Positions 31,525 through 42,713 of a stretch of 64,000 bases of DNA are shown in pieces (the stretch's first letter is position 1; the number at the start of each line of letters is the position of its first letter). The notes under the pieces were generated by a model. The model made no database searches, was not told the origin of the DNA, and saw nothing but the letters and a program-made list of their open reading frames with translations. The position numbers and the translations under genes are program-made. This DNA comes from Streptomyces sp. NRRL F-4489 (GTDB lineage Bacteria > Actinomycetota > Actinomycetes > Streptomycetales > Streptomycetaceae): positions 1-64,000 of the forward strand of contig NZ_LLZI01000232.1 of NCBI RefSeq assembly GCF_001509485.1, read 5' to 3'.

Positions 31525-32334
31525 TCAGTCCCGGCCGTGCCGGATCGCGGGGTGCGAACCGGCCGCGACGAGGTCGGCGACGGCGGTCCTGGGGTCCTTG
31601 CCGGTGACCAGGGACTCGCCGACCAGTACGGCGTCGGCGCCCTCGTTGGCGTAGGCGATCAGGTCGTGCGGGCCGCGGACGCCGGATTCGGCGACCTTGA
31701 CGATGTGGTCGGGGATCTCGGGGGCGACCCGGGCGAAGGTGCCGCGGTCGACCTCCAGGGTCTTCAGATCGCGGGCGTTGATCCCGATGATGCGGGCGCC
31801 GGCGTCCACCGCGCGGGCGGCCTCCTCCTCGTCGTGCGCCTCGACCAGCGGGGTCAGGCCGATCGACTCGGCCCGCTCGATCAGCGAGACCAGGGCCTCC
31901 TGCTCCAGCGCGGCGACGATCAGCAGCGCGAGGTCGGCGCCGTGCGCGCGGGCCTCCCACAGCTGGTAGGCGGTGACGATGAAGTCCTTGCGCAGCACCG
32001 GGATGTCGACCCGGGCGCGGACCGCTTCCAGGTCGGCCAGCGAGCCGCCGAACCGGCGCTCCTCGGTGAGCACGGAGATCACCGCGGCGCCACCGGCCTC
32101 ATAGTCGGCGGCCAGTCCGGCGGGGTCGGCGATGGCGGCCAGCGCGCCCTTGGAGGGGCTGGAGCGCTTGACCTCGCAGATGACCCGGACCCCGTCGCCC
32201 TTCAGGGCGGCGGCGCCGTCCTTCGCCGGGCGCGCCGCGCGGGCCCGCTCCTTGAGCTCGTCGAGGCCGACGCGCGCCTGCCGCTCTGCGAGGTCGGCGC
32301 GGACTCCGTCGATGATCTCATCGAGCACGCTCAC
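31525..32334 (-). CDS. trpC: Indole-3-glycerol phosphate synthase
   Basis: The 269-aa TIM-barrel enzyme closes the indole ring from carboxyphenylaminodeoxyribulose phosphate. Family motifs are [13 protein letters not shown] (catalytic Glu and Lys), [23 protein letters not shown] (catalytic Lys), [12 protein letters not shown] and VAESGV. The start is GTG at 32334 with GGAGG 8 nt upstream. It heads trpC-trpM-trpB-trpA. The 174 bp before it contain no obvious attenuator on this strand; a Trp-Trp pair occurs only on the opposite strand. Confidence 0.96.
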   Translation of the reverse strand: MSVLDEIIDGVRADLAERQARVGLDELKERARAARPAKDGAAALKGDGVRVICEVKRSSPSKGALAAIADPAGLAADYEAGGAAVISVLTEERRFGGSLADLEAVRARVDIPVLRKDFIVTAYQLWEARAHGADLALLIVAALEQEALVSLIERAESIGLTPLVEAHDEEEAARAVDAGARIIGINARDLKTLEVDRGTFARVAPEIPDHIVKVAESGVRGPHDLIAYANEGADAVLVGESLVTGKDPRTAVADLVAAGSHPAIRHGRD

Positions 32335-32508
32335 GCGAGCGGCCTCCTATCTGAACGGTGGAGGTGGACAGCGGCTGGTGGGACGCAACCACTGCCCCGG
32401 CCGGTTCTCCGATGGTATCCGTCGGCGGGTGCAGGTCCCGCATCCGGTGGGCGCCGGTCCCACTCCCTGGACAGCCCGGTGCGGCCGGGCGGCCGGAAAC
32501 GGCCCTGG

Positions 32509-32979
32509 TCACGGGCGCAGCCAGGCGCCGGCGGGGAGGTTGCGCAGGATCGTGAAGACCAGCAGCAGCGCGCCCAGCGCCCACCAGTGGGCCGGGCGCG
32601 GCCGGGGGCCTGCGGTGGGCAGTCCGCGGGCCGCGCGGACCAGCCAGACCAGGACGAAGACCGCGAACGCGGCGTAGCCGGCCACCGCCGGGGCGTTGGC
32701 GCCCAGCGCCGTGAGGAGGTCGCCGTGCGCGACGGCGTGCGCGCTGCGCAGTCCGCCGCAGGCCGGGCAGAGCACGCCGGTGAGCGAGTGCAGCGGGCAG
32801 ACCGGGTAGTGGCCCGGTTCGTTCGGGTCGACCGCGCCGACCCAGGCGAAGGCGGCGGCGGCCGCGGCCAGGGTGCCGGCCGGGGCGGCGAGGCGGCGCA
32901 GCGGGCCCCGCCGCGGCCGGTCCTGCCCGGTGCGCCGCCCTTCCTGCCCGGTGCGCGGCCGGGCCGCGAGTGCGTTCAC
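32509..32979 (-). CDS. DUF2752 membrane protein
   Basis: The product is 156 aa. It carries the DUF2752 motif PLHSLTGVLCPACGGLRSAHA after a first helix (LAAAAAAFAWVG) and two C-terminal helices (YAAFAVFVLVWLV, WALGALLLVFTILRN). The function is unknown. Two conserved cysteines in CPAC suggest a redox or metal role, but that is speculative. It lies between trpE-linked membrane genes and trpC, a usual place in streptomycetes. Confidence 0.85.
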   Translation of the reverse strand: MNALAARPRTGQEGRRTGQDRPRRGPLRRLAAPAGTLAAAAAAFAWVGAVDPNEPGHYPVCPLHSLTGVLCPACGGLRSAHAVAHGDLLTALGANAPAVAGYAAFAVFVLVWLVRAARGLPTAGPRPRPAHWWALGALLLVFTILRNLPAGAWLRP

Positions 32980-33038
32980 GCCGCCGATGCTGCCACCGGC
33001 AGCGCGAAGGCGCGGCTTCTCGGCGGCCGTACGGGGCG

Positions 33039-33057
33039 CGGGCCTGAGAAAGGCCCG
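33039..33057 (-). terminator. Short terminator after the HGxxPAAW gene
   Basis: CGGGCCT-GAGAA-AGGCCCG is a perfect 7-bp stem with a 5-nt loop, 57 bp past the stop codon and 60 bp before the DUF2752 gene. Confidence 0.6.
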
Positions 33058-33113
33058 GTCCGTGCGGCGGCCGGGAAGCCGCGCCTCGGTGGAGTTCTCC
33101 GGTGAGCGGGTGG

Positions 33114-33353
33114 TCAGCTCTCCTGGGGGCGGGCGGCGGCCGCGGGCTTGCCGGCGCGGCGGGGCTCCTGGCCGAGGCCGGCCGCGCGCATGATGCCGCC
33201 CACCACGGCGCCGGCGCCGATCAGCGCGATACCCGCCCAGAACCCGGCCACGCTGCCCAGCACGATGAAGGCGCCGCCGACACAGAACCCGATGAACGCG
33301 ATGATGACGCCGGTCCAGGCGGCGGGGGTGTGTCCGTGGCCACTGCTCGACAT
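33114..33353 (-). CDS. HGxxPAAW-family small membrane protein
   Basis: The product is 79 aa. It begins MSSSGHGHTPAAWTGV, the HGxxPAAW motif that names this actinobacterial family. Two hydrophobic helices follow (IIAFIGFCVGGAFIVLG and FWAGIALIGAGAVVGGIM), then a basic, Ala-rich tail. The function is unknown. It lies in the trp region with two other membrane proteins and ends before a short hairpin. Confidence 0.88.
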   Translation of the reverse strand: MSSSGHGHTPAAWTGVIIAFIGFCVGGAFIVLGSVAGFWAGIALIGAGAVVGGIMRAAGLGQEPRRAGKPAAAARPQES

Positions 33354-33439
33354 GGAGTGCTCCTCGTTGCTCTGCCGCGCCGGGGTCGGGGCGCGGGAAT
33401 GTCGTCGTCCATTGTCACCGATGCCGGGCGGACGCCTTT

Positions 33440-33479
33440 TACCGGGTGGGGTCCTCGCCTACCGGGTGGGGTCCTCACC
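33440..33479. repeat. 20-bp tandem duplication spanning a stop codon
   Basis: TACCGGGTGGGGTCCTCGCC (33440-33459) is followed directly by a copy differing at one base (33460-33479). The TAG stop of the TIGR02234 gene lies at the junction (33459-33461). Confidence 0.85.
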
Positions 33480-34112
33480 GCGGTCCAGGGACTTCCAGAT
33501 CTCCTCGGGGCGCTCCAGGTCCGGCGCCGCCGGGGCGCGCCGCGGGCCCCGTCCGCCGCCGGGCGTCCGCTCGTACCGGCCCGACATGGCGGGCCAGGCG
33601 CGGCCGTACACCAGGGCCAGCACACCGGCCAGGAGCAGCAGCACCCCGCCGGCGGCGGCGATCCAGGGCCAGGCGGTGTGGGTGACGTGGTGCACCTGCG
33701 CGCCGGACAGGCCCACCGCGTCGGCGGCCTTCTCGCGCAGCGCGGAGGTGTCGGAGTAGCCGAGCGCGGCGGCCGCCGCGATGCCCAGCCCGGCCAGGGC
33801 CAGCAGCCCGGCGACCACGATCCGGCCGGCGCGGCGGACCGCGAAGACGGCGACCAGCGCGGCCAGCCCGACCACCGCCAGCGCGCCGGGCACGCCGGTG
33901 ACGTCGGTGCCGGTGACGGTGCGCGGCAGCTCGCCCTGGGCCAGTACGGCGGTGCCACTCGCCCAGGTGCGGCCGGAGGCCAGCAGGGCCAGGCCCGCGC
34001 CGGCGGCGCCCAGCAGCAGCGCCAGGGCGAGGGAGCGCTTGGCGCCGCGGGCGGGCCGGTCCGCGGCCGGCGCGGCTTCGGTGTCGGTACGGGTCCGGGG
34101 TGCGGCAGTCAC
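33459..34112 (-). CDS. TIGR02234 (Trp_oprn_chp) family membrane protein
   Basis: The product is 217 aa. It has four predicted helices (SLALALLLGAAGAGLALLAS, ALAVVGLAALVAVFAV, GRIVVAGLLALAGLGIAAAA, WIAAAGGVLLLLAGVLALVY) with an outside segment containing RTWASGTAVL. It belongs to the conserved membrane family found beside trp genes in actinobacteria; its role is not known. The start is GTG at 34112. It follows trpE by 54 bp and probably shares its transcript. A 20-bp tandem duplication spans its stop. Confidence 0.87.
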   Translation of the reverse strand: MTAAPRTRTDTEAAPAADRPARGAKRSLALALLLGAAGAGLALLASGRTWASGTAVLAQGELPRTVTGTDVTGVPGALAVVGLAALVAVFAVRRAGRIVVAGLLALAGLGIAAAAALGYSDTSALREKAADAVGLSGAQVHHVTHTAWPWIAAAGGVLLLLAGVLALVYGRAWPAMSGRYERTPGGGRGPRRAPAAPDLERPEEIWKSLDRGEDPTR

Positions 34113-34166
34113 CCCACCACTATCGCCTACCGGCCCCCGCGGCCCGTCGCGCGGGGGTGCGGCGGC

Positions 34167-35702
34167 TCATTCGCCCAGGTGGTTGGCGGTGTGCACGGCG
34201 CGCAGCACGGCCGCGGCCTTGTTGCGGCACTCGGTGTCCTCGGCCGCCGGATCGGAGTCGGCGACCACGCCGGCGCCGGCCTGGACGTACGCGGTGCCGT
34301 CCCGCAGCAGCGCGGTGCGGATGGCGATGGCGGTGTCGGAGTCGCCGGCGAAGTCCAGATAGCCGACGCAGCCGCCGTACAGGCCGCGCCGGGTCGGCTC
34401 CAGCTCCTCGATGATCTGCATCGCGCGCGGCTTGGGGGCGCCGGAGAGGGTGCCGGCCGGGAAGCAGGCGGTGAGCACGTCGAAGGCGGTGCGGCCGGGG
34501 GCGACCGTGCCGGTGACCGTGGAGACGATGTGCATGACGTGGCTGTAGCGCTCGACGGACATGAAGTCGACGACCTCGACGCTGCCGGGCTCGCAGACCC
34601 GGCCGAGGTCGTTGCGGCCGAGGTCGACCAGCATCAGGTGCTCGGCGCGCTCCTTGGGGTCGGCGAGCAGTTCGTCGGCGAGCGCCTGGTCCTCCTGGAC
34701 GGTCGCGCCGCGCGGGCGGGTGCCGGCGATGGGGTGCACCATGGCCCGGCCGCCCTCGACCTTGACCAGCGCCTCGGGGCTGGAGCCGACCACGTCGAAG
34801 GGCGTACCGCCGTCGCCGGCGAAGCGGAAGAGGTACATGTACGGGCTGGGGTTGGTGGCCCGCAGCACGCGGTAGACGTCCAACGCGCTTGCCGTGCAGG
34901 GGGTTTCGAACCGCTGCGAGGGCACCACCTGGAACGCCTCGCCGGCCCGGATGCGCTCCTTGACGTCCTCGACGGCGGCCCGGAACGCCTCGCCGCCCCA
35001 CTTGCCGGTGTACGGGGGCACGGCGGACGGCGGCAGCGCGGCGGCGCTCGCCGGGGCGGGGCGGGCCAGGTCGTCGGCCATGGCGTCCAGGCGGGCCACC
35101 GCGTCCGCGTACGCCTCGTCCACGCCGGTCGCCAGGTCGTTGTGGTTGATGGCGTTGGCGATCAGCAGGACCGTGCCGTTCCAGTGGTCCAGGACGGCGA
35201 GGTCGGAGGTGAGGAGCATGGTCAGCTCGGGCAGCCCGAGGTCGTCCTCGGTGTGCGCGCCGATCTTCTCCAGGCGGCGGACGATGTCGTAGCCGAGGTA
35301 GCCGACCATGCCGCCGGTGAACGGGGGCAGCCCCTCGCCCTCGATGAGGTCGCGCGGGGTGTGCAGGGTCTCGACGGTGGCGCGCAGGGCGGCCAGCGGG
35401 TCGCCGCCGGTGGGCACGCCGACCGGCGGGGTGCCCAGCCAGTGGGCCTGTCCGTCGCGGACGGTGAGCGTGGCGGCGCTGCGCACGCCGATGAAGGAGT
35501 ACCGCGACCACGTCCGGCCGTTCTCCGCGGACTCCAGCAGGAAAGTGCCCGGGCGCTCGGCCGCGAGTTTGCGGTAGAGGCCGACGGGGGTGTCGCCGTC
35601 CGCCAGGAGGCGCCGGGTGACGGGGATGACCCGCCGGTCCTTGGCGAGCGTGCGGAAGGTGTCGAGGTCCGGTGTGGCGGTGCCGGTGGTTCCCGTGGTC
35701 AT
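34167..35702 (-). CDS. trpE: Anthranilate synthase component I
   Basis: This 511-aa subunit aminates chorismate to anthranilate with ammonia from a separate TrpG, which is not in this window. The N-terminal part has [18 protein letters not shown], where LLES is the tryptophan feedback site. The chorismate-binding domain has [54 protein letters not shown] and [13 protein letters not shown]. It starts 11 bp after hisI, so expression is probably linked to the hisI promoter. Confidence 0.96.
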   Translation of the reverse strand: MTTGTTGTATPDLDTFRTLAKDRRVIPVTRRLLADGDTPVGLYRKLAAERPGTFLLESAENGRTWSRYSFIGVRSAATLTVRDGQAHWLGTPPVGVPTGGDPLAALRATVETLHTPRDLIEGEGLPPFTGGMVGYLGYDIVRRLEKIGAHTEDDLGLPELTMLLTSDLAVLDHWNGTVLLIANAINHNDLATGVDEAYADAVARLDAMADDLARPAPASAAALPPSAVPPYTGKWGGEAFRAAVEDVKERIRAGEAFQVVPSQRFETPCTASALDVYRVLRATNPSPYMYLFRFAGDGGTPFDVVGSSPEALVKVEGGRAMVHPIAGTRPRGATVQEDQALADELLADPKERAEHLMLVDLGRNDLGRVCEPGSVEVVDFMSVERYSHVMHIVSTVTGTVAPGRTAFDVLTACFPAGTLSGAPKPRAMQIIEELEPTRRGLYGGCVGYLDFAGDSDTAIAIRTALLRDGTAYVQAGAGVVADSDPAAEDTECRNKAAAVLRAVHTANHLGE

Positions 35703-35713
35703 GGCAGCGGAGC

Positions 35714-36088
35714 CTACTGGTCGGCGGCGCCCGCCAGGACGTCCGCGTCGAAGCAGGTGCGGGCGCCGGTGTGGCAGGCGGCGCCGACCTGGTCGACCTT
35801 GACCAGGACGGTGTCGGCGTCGCAGTCCAGGGCGACGGACTTGACGTACTGGACGTGGCCGGAGGTGTCGCCCTTGACCCAGTACTCCTGGCGGCTGCGG
35901 GACCAGTACGTGCAGCGGCCGGTGGTCAGGGTGCGGTGCAGCGCCTCGTCGTCCATCCAGCCGAGCATCAGCACCTCGCCGGTGTCGTACTGCTGGGCGA
36001 TGGCCGGGAAGAGGCCGTCGGCGCCGCGCTTGAGGCGGGCGGCGACGGCGGGGTCCAGGTCGGTGCTGGTGGCGCGGCTGGTGGTCAT
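35714..36088 (-). CDS. hisI: Phosphoribosyl-AMP cyclohydrolase
   Basis: The 124-aa enzyme opens the purine ring of PR-AMP in histidine synthesis. Zinc and magnesium sites are visible in [11 protein letters not shown] and CHTGARTCF, and [15 protein letters not shown] and [16 protein letters not shown] complete the family pattern. No HisE domain is fused. It is separated from the other his genes by the sdh insertion. CACAAT lies 6 nt before the ATG, so leaderless transcription is likely. Confidence 0.95.
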   Translation of the reverse strand: MTTSRATSTDLDPAVAARLKRGADGLFPAIAQQYDTGEVLMLGWMDDEALHRTLTTGRCTYWSRSRQEYWVKGDTSGHVQYVKSVALDCDADTVLVKVDQVGAACHTGARTCFDADVLAGAADQ

Positions 36089-36120
36089 GGGTCCATTGTG
36101 CCGTGCGGCATGCTGCCGTT

Positions 36121-36270
36121 ATGGATCAGCCGCCGCCTCCGCTCCCGCCGCCCGGGCCGCCGCCGGACCCGGACCGGGCGGCGCGGGTGGCGGTGCGGGT
36201 GCTGCTGGCGGTGTTCGCTGCGTCGCTGGTGGCGGCCGTGGTGGTGGCGGTGGTGGTGCTGCGGACGTGA
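36121..36270 (+). CDS. Small single-pass membrane protein (49 aa)
   Basis: It encodes a Pro-rich N-terminus ([19 protein letters not shown]) and one hydrophobic helix ([20 protein letters not shown]) ending in LRT. It starts 32 bp from the divergent hisI start and has no Shine-Dalgarno. Codon use fits a real streptomycete gene, and such small proteins are common, but no family is recognised. It could also be a chance frame. Confidence 0.45.
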   Translation: MDQPPPPLPPPGPPPDPDRAARVAVRVLLAVFAASLVAAVVVAVVVLRT

Positions 36271-36322
36271 GTGCGGGCGGTGCGCCGTGGCAGGGTGCGC
36301 GGGGCGGCCGTAGGCTGGCCGT

Positions 36323-36955
36323 ATGTCGACCCATGCGAAGCGTGAACGGCTCCTTCTGGCCGACCTGTTGGAGAGCGCCGGGCCCGAGGCGCCGACGCTG
36401 TGCGAGGACTGGACGACCCGGGATCTGGCGGCGCACGTGGTGGTGCGCGAGCGGCGCGCCGACGCGGCCGCGGGGCTGATCGCCAAACCGCTGGCGGGGC
36501 GGCTGGAGAAGGTGCGCGCGGAGTTCGCCGCGAAGCCGTACGAGGAGCTGATCCAGCTGATCCGGACGGGCCCGCCGCGGCTGTCGCCGTTCGCGCTGAA
36601 GCAGGTCGACGAGGCGTCGAACACCGTCGAGTTCTACGTCCACGCCGAGGACGTGCGGCGCGCGCAGCCGGACTGGGCTCCGCGCGAGCTGGACCCGGTC
36701 TTCGCGGACGCGCTGTGGGTGCGGCTGGAGCGGATGGCCCGGGTGCTGGGGCGGAAGGCGCCGGTGGGTCTGGTGCTGCGGCGTCCGGACGGGCAGACCG
36801 CGGTGGCCCACCGGGGGACGCCGGTGGTGACGGTGACCGGTGAGCCGGGTGAGCTGACGCTGTTCGCCTTCGGCCGGCAGGGCGCGGCGAAGGTGGAGCA
36901 GGACGGGGACGAGGAGGCGGTGGCCAAGCTGCGGGGCGCGCGGCTCGGCATCTGA
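36323..36955 (+). CDS. TIGR03085 family DinB-like metal-binding protein
   Basis: The product is 210 aa. It has the mycothiol-maleylpyruvate-isomerase-like four-helix fold: LCEDWTTRDLAAHVVVRERR near residue 30, where His is a metal ligand, and NTVEFYVHAEDVRRAQPDW near residue 95. A C-terminal sterol-carrier-like sheet follows (GLVLRRPDGQTAVAHRG, VTGEPGELTLFAFGRQ). Its substrate is unknown. TAGGCT at 36311-36316 lies 6 nt before the ATG, indicating a leaderless mRNA. Confidence 0.87.
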   Translation: MSTHAKRERLLLADLLESAGPEAPTLCEDWTTRDLAAHVVVRERRADAAAGLIAKPLAGRLEKVRAEFAAKPYEELIQLIRTGPPRLSPFALKQVDEASNTVEFYVHAEDVRRAQPDWAPRELDPVFADALWVRLERMARVLGRKAPVGLVLRRPDGQTAVAHRGTPVVTVTGEPGELTLFAFGRQGAAKVEQDGDEEAVAKLRGARLGI

Positions 36956-36998
36956 GGCCGGGGCGGGCCGCCGCTCCCCTGGCCGGGCCGGCCCGCGC

Positions 36999-37898
36999 TC
37001 AGGGCGTGCCGCCGGCCAGGTGGGCGCGCAGGATGCGCTCCAGTTCCCGGGCGGCGCGTGGCGGGGAGACGTCGCCGCGGTGCGCGACGGAGACCACCCG
37101 GTGCATCCCGGGGGTGGCGAACGGCGTCACCCGCAGCCCGGAGCGTTCGGCGACCATGCTGGGGACGACGGCGACGCCGAGGCCGGCCCGGACGAAGCCG
37201 AGTACCGCGTCCATCTCGCCGCCCTCGACGGTGAAGGTCGGCTCGAAGCCGGCCGCGCGGCATGCCGCGGTGGTGAATTCCCGCAGGTCGTAGCCCCGGC
37301 GGAACATCGCCAGCGGCCGGCCGCGCAGATCCTCGACGCGGATCCGGGTGCGCCGGCCGGCGACCGGCGCGGGGCGGCCGGGGGCGGAGACCACCACCAG
37401 CTCCTCGCGCAGCAGCTCGGTGGTGGCCAGCGCGGGGGCCTGGCCGGGCAGCGGGGTGATGATCAGCGCGAGGTCCAGTTCGCCGTCGGCCAGCGCGCGG
37501 ACCAGGTCCTGGGAGCCGTCCTCGGCGATGATCAGCTCGACGCCGGGGTAGGCGGCGTGGAAGGCGCTGAGCACGTCGGGGACGAGGCTGGCGCACAGGC
37601 TGGGCGGGGCGCCCAGGCGCAGCCGGCCGCGGCGCAGCTGGGCGACCTCCTGGACCTCGCGGCGGGCGGTCTCGGTGTCGGCGAGGATCCGGCGGGCCAG
37701 TGGGAGCAGGGTCTCGCCGGCGTCGGTGAGGGAGATGTGGCCGCGGGCGCGGTGGAAGAGTTCGGCGCCCAACTCCCGTTCCAGGGCCCGGATCTGCTGG
37801 GAGAGCGAGGGCTGGGCGACGTGTTCGCGCTCGGCGGCGCGGGTGAAGTGGCGGGTGTCGGCCACGGCCGTGAAGTAGCGGAGCTGCTGCAGCTGCAT
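36999..37898 (-). CDS. LysR-family transcriptional regulator
   Basis: The product is 299 aa. The helix-turn-helix is MQLQQLRYFTAVADTRHFTRAAEREHVAQPSLS split over residues 1-34, followed by QQIRALERELGAELFHR. The effector domain spans 90-295. The start is set by this N-terminus at 37898; the upstream frame is open but not homologous. It is divergent from sdhCAB with LysR-type palindromes between them, so it probably regulates that operon and itself. The coinducer is unknown. Confidence 0.92.
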   Translation of the reverse strand: MQLQQLRYFTAVADTRHFTRAAEREHVAQPSLSQQIRALERELGAELFHRARGHISLTDAGETLLPLARRILADTETARREVQEVAQLRRGRLRLGAPPSLCASLVPDVLSAFHAAYPGVELIIAEDGSQDLVRALADGELDLALIITPLPGQAPALATTELLREELVVVSAPGRPAPVAGRRTRIRVEDLRGRPLAMFRRGYDLREFTTAACRAAGFEPTFTVEGGEMDAVLGFVRAGLGVAVVPSMVAERSGLRVTPFATPGMHRVVSVAHRGDVSPPRAARELERILRAHLAGGTP

Positions 37899-37907
37899 AA
37901 GGGGAAT

Positions 37908-37933
37908 ATAAGGCAGTGATAGGGCCTGCCTAT
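37908..37933. promoter_or_regulatory. LysR-type operator between the regulator and sdhC
   Basis: ATAGGGCCTGCCTAT (37919-37933) is an ATAGG-N5-CCTAT inverted repeat of the T-N11-A class. AGGCAG (37911-37916) also pairs with CTGCCT (37926-37931), and ATAAGG occurs twice upstream, nearer the regulator start. The site begins 10 bp from the regulator ATG, which fits autorepression. Confidence 0.6.
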
Positions 37934-37992
37934 GGAGATCAGCCGCACCATGTCTTGGACGGATGGCCAACGCCTCCCTACCGTCGGGACCC

Positions 37993-38697
37993 ATGGCACT
38001 GGCACAACGGACGGACCGACGGCCGTCGATGACGAGGACGCTCTGGGGCTCCACCGTCGGCAAGAAGGCGGTGATGGCCGTCAGCGGCCTGATCATGCTC
38101 GCCTATCTTGTCGTCCACATGTTCGGCAACCTGAAGATCTTCTTCGGGGCGGGCTCCTTCAACGCGTACGCGCACTGGCTGCGCACGGTCGGCGAACCGT
38201 TCATGCACTACGAGTGGACGCTGTGGGTGATCCGCGTGGTGCTGGTGGCCGCCGTCGTCGCGCACGCCACCGCCGCGTACCAGCTCAGCCGCCGCGACCT
38301 CAAGGCCCGCCCGGACCGCTACGTCCACCGCAAGGCGCGGACCAGCTACGCCACCCGCACCATGCGCTGGGGCGGGGTGATCCTCGGCCTGTTCATCGTC
38401 TGGCACCTGCTGGACCTGACCACCGGCACCGTGCACTCCGGCTTCCAGCCCGGCCACCCGTACCAGAACGTCGTGGCCACCTTCTCGACCTGGTACGGCA
38501 ACGCCATCTACCTCGTGGCGATGCTCGCCCTCGGCCTGCACATCCGGCACGGCTTCTGGAGCGCCGCGCAGACCCTCGGCGCGGGCAGCCGGACCCGCGA
38601 CCGCCTCCTGAAGACCCTGGCCAACGTCCTCGCGCTGGTGCTGACCCTGGGCTTCATCGCCGTCCCCGTCGGCGTCATGACCGGATTGGTGAGCTGA
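37993..38697 (+). CDS. sdhC: Succinate dehydrogenase cytochrome b subunit
   Basis: The 234-aa membrane subunit binds haem b and quinone and anchors SdhAB. Five helices are predicted. Candidate haem-ligand histidines are in [44 protein letters not shown] and [11 protein letters not shown]. It resembles the b558 family of three-gene enzymes. The start [12 protein letters not shown] at 37993 matches family N-termini; an ATG at 37963 is less likely. sdhA follows after 2 bp. Confidence 0.92.
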   Translation: MALAQRTDRRPSMTRTLWGSTVGKKAVMAVSGLIMLAYLVVHMFGNLKIFFGAGSFNAYAHWLRTVGEPFMHYEWTLWVIRVVLVAAVVAHATAAYQLSRRDLKARPDRYVHRKARTSYATRTMRWGGVILGLFIVWHLLDLTTGTVHSGFQPGHPYQNVVATFSTWYGNAIYLVAMLALGLHIRHGFWSAAQTLGAGSRTRDRLLKTLANVLALVLTLGFIAVPVGVMTGLVS

Positions 38698-38699
38698 CC

Positions 38700-40669
<1,970 letters not shown>

Positions 40670-40673
<4 letters not shown>

Positions 40674-41413
40674 GGCTCACCCTGCGCGTCTGGCGGCAGA
40701 AGCACGCCGGCGCCGACGGCGCCATGTCCACGTACGAGGTGGACGGCATCTCCCCCGACATGTCCTTCCTGGAGATGCTCGACACCCTCAACGAGGAGCT
40801 GATCCTCAAGGGCGAGGACCCGGTCGCCTTCGACCACGACTGCCGTGAGGGCATCTGCGGGGCCTGCTCGCTCGTCATCAACGGCGACGCGCACGGCCCC
40901 GAGCGGACCACCACCTGCCAGCTGCACATGCGGTCCTTCCGGGACGGCGACACCATCGACGTCGAGCCCTGGCGCGCCGCGGCCTTCCCGGTCGTCAAGG
41001 ACCTGGTCGTGGACCGCTCGGCGTTCGACCGGATCATCCAGGCCGGCGGCTACATCACCGCGCCGACCGGCTCCGCCCCCGAGGCGCACGCCACGCCGGT
41101 GCCCAAGCCGGACGCCGACGCCGCGTTCGAGCACGCCGAGTGCATCGGCTGCGGCGCGTGCGTGGCGGCCTGCCCCAACGGCGCGGCGATGCTGTTCACC
41201 TCCGCGAAGGTCAACCACCTCAACGTGCTGCCGCAGGGCGCCCCGGAGCGGGAGTCCCGGGTGCTGGACATGGTGGCGCAGATGGACGCCGAGGGGTTCG
41301 GCGGCTGCACCCTGGCCGGGGAGTGCGCCACCGCCTGCCCCAAGGGCATCCCGCTGTTCAGCATCACCAGGATGAACCGCGAGTTCGTCCGCGCCGCCCG
41401 CAAGGCGAAGTGA
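40670..41413 (+). CDS. sdhB: Succinate dehydrogenase iron-sulfur subunit
   Basis: The 247-aa subunit passes electrons from FAD to the quinone site. The 2Fe-2S site is [15 protein letters not shown] with a later Cys in TTTCQLHM. The 4Fe-4S and 3Fe-4S clusters are bound by [14 protein letters not shown] and [15 protein letters not shown]. The ATG overlaps the sdhA stop in ATGA. A very strong terminator follows 25 bp after the stop, closing the operon. Confidence 0.95.
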
Positions 41414-41437
41414 CCGGCGGCGCCGGGAGGTGAACGG

Positions 41438-41475
41438 GAAGGGCCCCTGCCGCGGGGATGCGGCAGGGGCCCTTC
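41438..41475. terminator. Strong bidirectional terminator between sdhB and hisF
   Basis: GAAGGGCCCCTGCCGC (41438-41453) pairs perfectly over 16 bp with 41460-41475 across the loop GGGGAT. It serves both convergent operons. Confidence 0.95.
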
Positions 41476-41496
41476 GGCGTTCGCAGGCGCGAGCCG

Positions 41497-42252
41497 CTAC
41501 CGCACCGGGTGCCCGGCCTCCCGCAGCGCGTCCTTGACCTGCCCGATGCGCAGATCGCCGAAGTGGAAGACCGAGGCGGCCAGTACGGCGTCGGCGCCGG
41601 CGGCCACCGCGGGGGCGAAGTCGCCGAGCTTGCCGGCGCCGCCGGAGGCGATCACCGGGACGCTGACGTGCCGGCGCACCGCCTCGATCATCTCCACGTC
41701 GTAGCCGTCCTTGGTGCCGTCGGCGTCCATGGAGTTCAGCAGGATCTCCCCGGCGCCCAGCTCGGCGGCGCGGTGCGCCCACTCCACCGCGTCGATCCCG
41801 GCCGAGCGGCGCCCGCCGTGCGTGGTGACCTCGAACGAGCCGTCGGCCGTGCGCCGGGCGTCCACCGACAGGACCAGCACCTGGCTGCCGAACCGCTCCG
41901 CGATCTCCTTGATCAGCTCCGGGCGGGCGATCGCCGCGGTGTTCACACCGACCTTGTCCGCGCCGGCCCGCAGCAGCTTGTCGACGTCCTCGGCGGTGCG
42001 CACCCCGCCGCCGACGGTCAGCGGGATGAAGACCTGCTCGGCGGTGCGGCGGACCACGTCGTAGGTGGTCTCGCGGTTGCCGGAGGACGCGGTGATGTCG
42101 AGGAAGGTCAGCTCGTCGGCGCCCTCCTGGCCGTAGACCTTCGCCATCTCGACCGGGTCCCCGGCGTCCCGGAGGTTCTGGAAGTTGACGCCCTTGACGA
42201 CGCGGCCGTTGTCGACGTCCAGGCAGGGGATGACGCGGACCGCCAGGCTCAT
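41497..42252 (-). CDS. hisF: Imidazole glycerol phosphate synthase, cyclase subunit
   Basis: The 251-aa barrel uses ammonia from HisH to form IGP and AICAR from PRFAR. Catalytic Asp residues are in [16 protein letters not shown] and near LVLSVDARR. Phosphate loops are [16 protein letters not shown] and [16 protein letters not shown]. It is the last gene of the minus-strand his operon and starts 7 bp after ridA, ending at the shared terminator. Confidence 0.96.
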   Translation of the reverse strand: MSLAVRVIPCLDVDNGRVVKGVNFQNLRDAGDPVEMAKVYGQEGADELTFLDITASSGNRETTYDVVRRTAEQVFIPLTVGGGVRTAEDVDKLLRAGADKVGVNTAAIARPELIKEIAERFGSQVLVLSVDARRTADGSFEVTTHGGRRSAGIDAVEWAHRAAELGAGEILLNSMDADGTKDGYDVEMIEAVRRHVSVPVIASGGAGKLGDFAPAVAAGADAVLAASVFHFGDLRIGQVKDALREAGHPVR

Positions 42253-42259
42253 GTCGGTC

Positions 42260-42670
42260 TCAGCCCTCTCGCTCGGTGTCCCGGGACGGATCCCGGAACG
42301 CTTCTAGTTCTACTTCCACCAGGACGCGGGAATCGATGAAGCCGGAGACCACGACCAGGGTCGTGGCGGGCGGCGCGGCCTCGAACAGCTCCCGGTGGGC
42401 CCGGGAGGCGGCGTCCGCGTCCCGCAGGTGGGTCAGGTACATCCGGGTGCGCACCACCTCGGCGGCGCCCAGCCCGAAGGGGGTCAGCGCCGCCAGCGCG
42501 TTGCCGAAGGCGACCTTGGTCTGGACGTAGGGATCGCCCTCGCCCTGGAGGACCCCGCCGACCAGCGGCATCGTGCCGGCGACCAGGACCCGGTCGCCGG
42601 CCGCCACCGCGCGTGCGAAGCCAATGGACTCTTCCCAGGGGCTGTCGGTCCGTACGCGCTCGATGCTCAT
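42260..42670 (-). CDS. RidA-family protein
   Basis: The 136-aa RidA/YjgF-type protein has [40 protein letters not shown] with the conserved Arg, and [23 protein letters not shown]. RidA proteins hydrolyse reactive enamine/imine intermediates from PLP enzymes, and a metabolite-damage role in histidine synthesis is plausible here. The start is the ATG at 42670 with GGGAGG 7 nt upstream. It sits 43 bp after priA and 7 bp before hisF. Confidence 0.88.
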   Translation of the reverse strand: MSIERVRTDSPWEESIGFARAVAAGDRVLVAGTMPLVGGVLQGEGDPYVQTKVAFGNALAALTPFGLGAAEVVRTRMYLTHLRDADAASRAHRELFEAAPPATTLVVVSGFIDSRVLVEVELEAFRDPSRDTEREG

Positions 42671-42713
42671 CACGCCGCCTCCCATGGCCGTGGCCGGTTG
42701 CGGCACCCGCGGC

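Noticed and set aside
32358..32555. Plus-strand frame with a Trp-Trp pair near trpC, like a trp leader peptide
   Set aside because: It is on the strand opposite to trpC, so it cannot attenuate that transcript, and no antiterminator pair is visible.
36956..36998. GC-rich palindromic stretch between the TIGR03085 and LysR genes
   Set aside because: Several short stems are possible but none is long enough to call a terminator with confidence.
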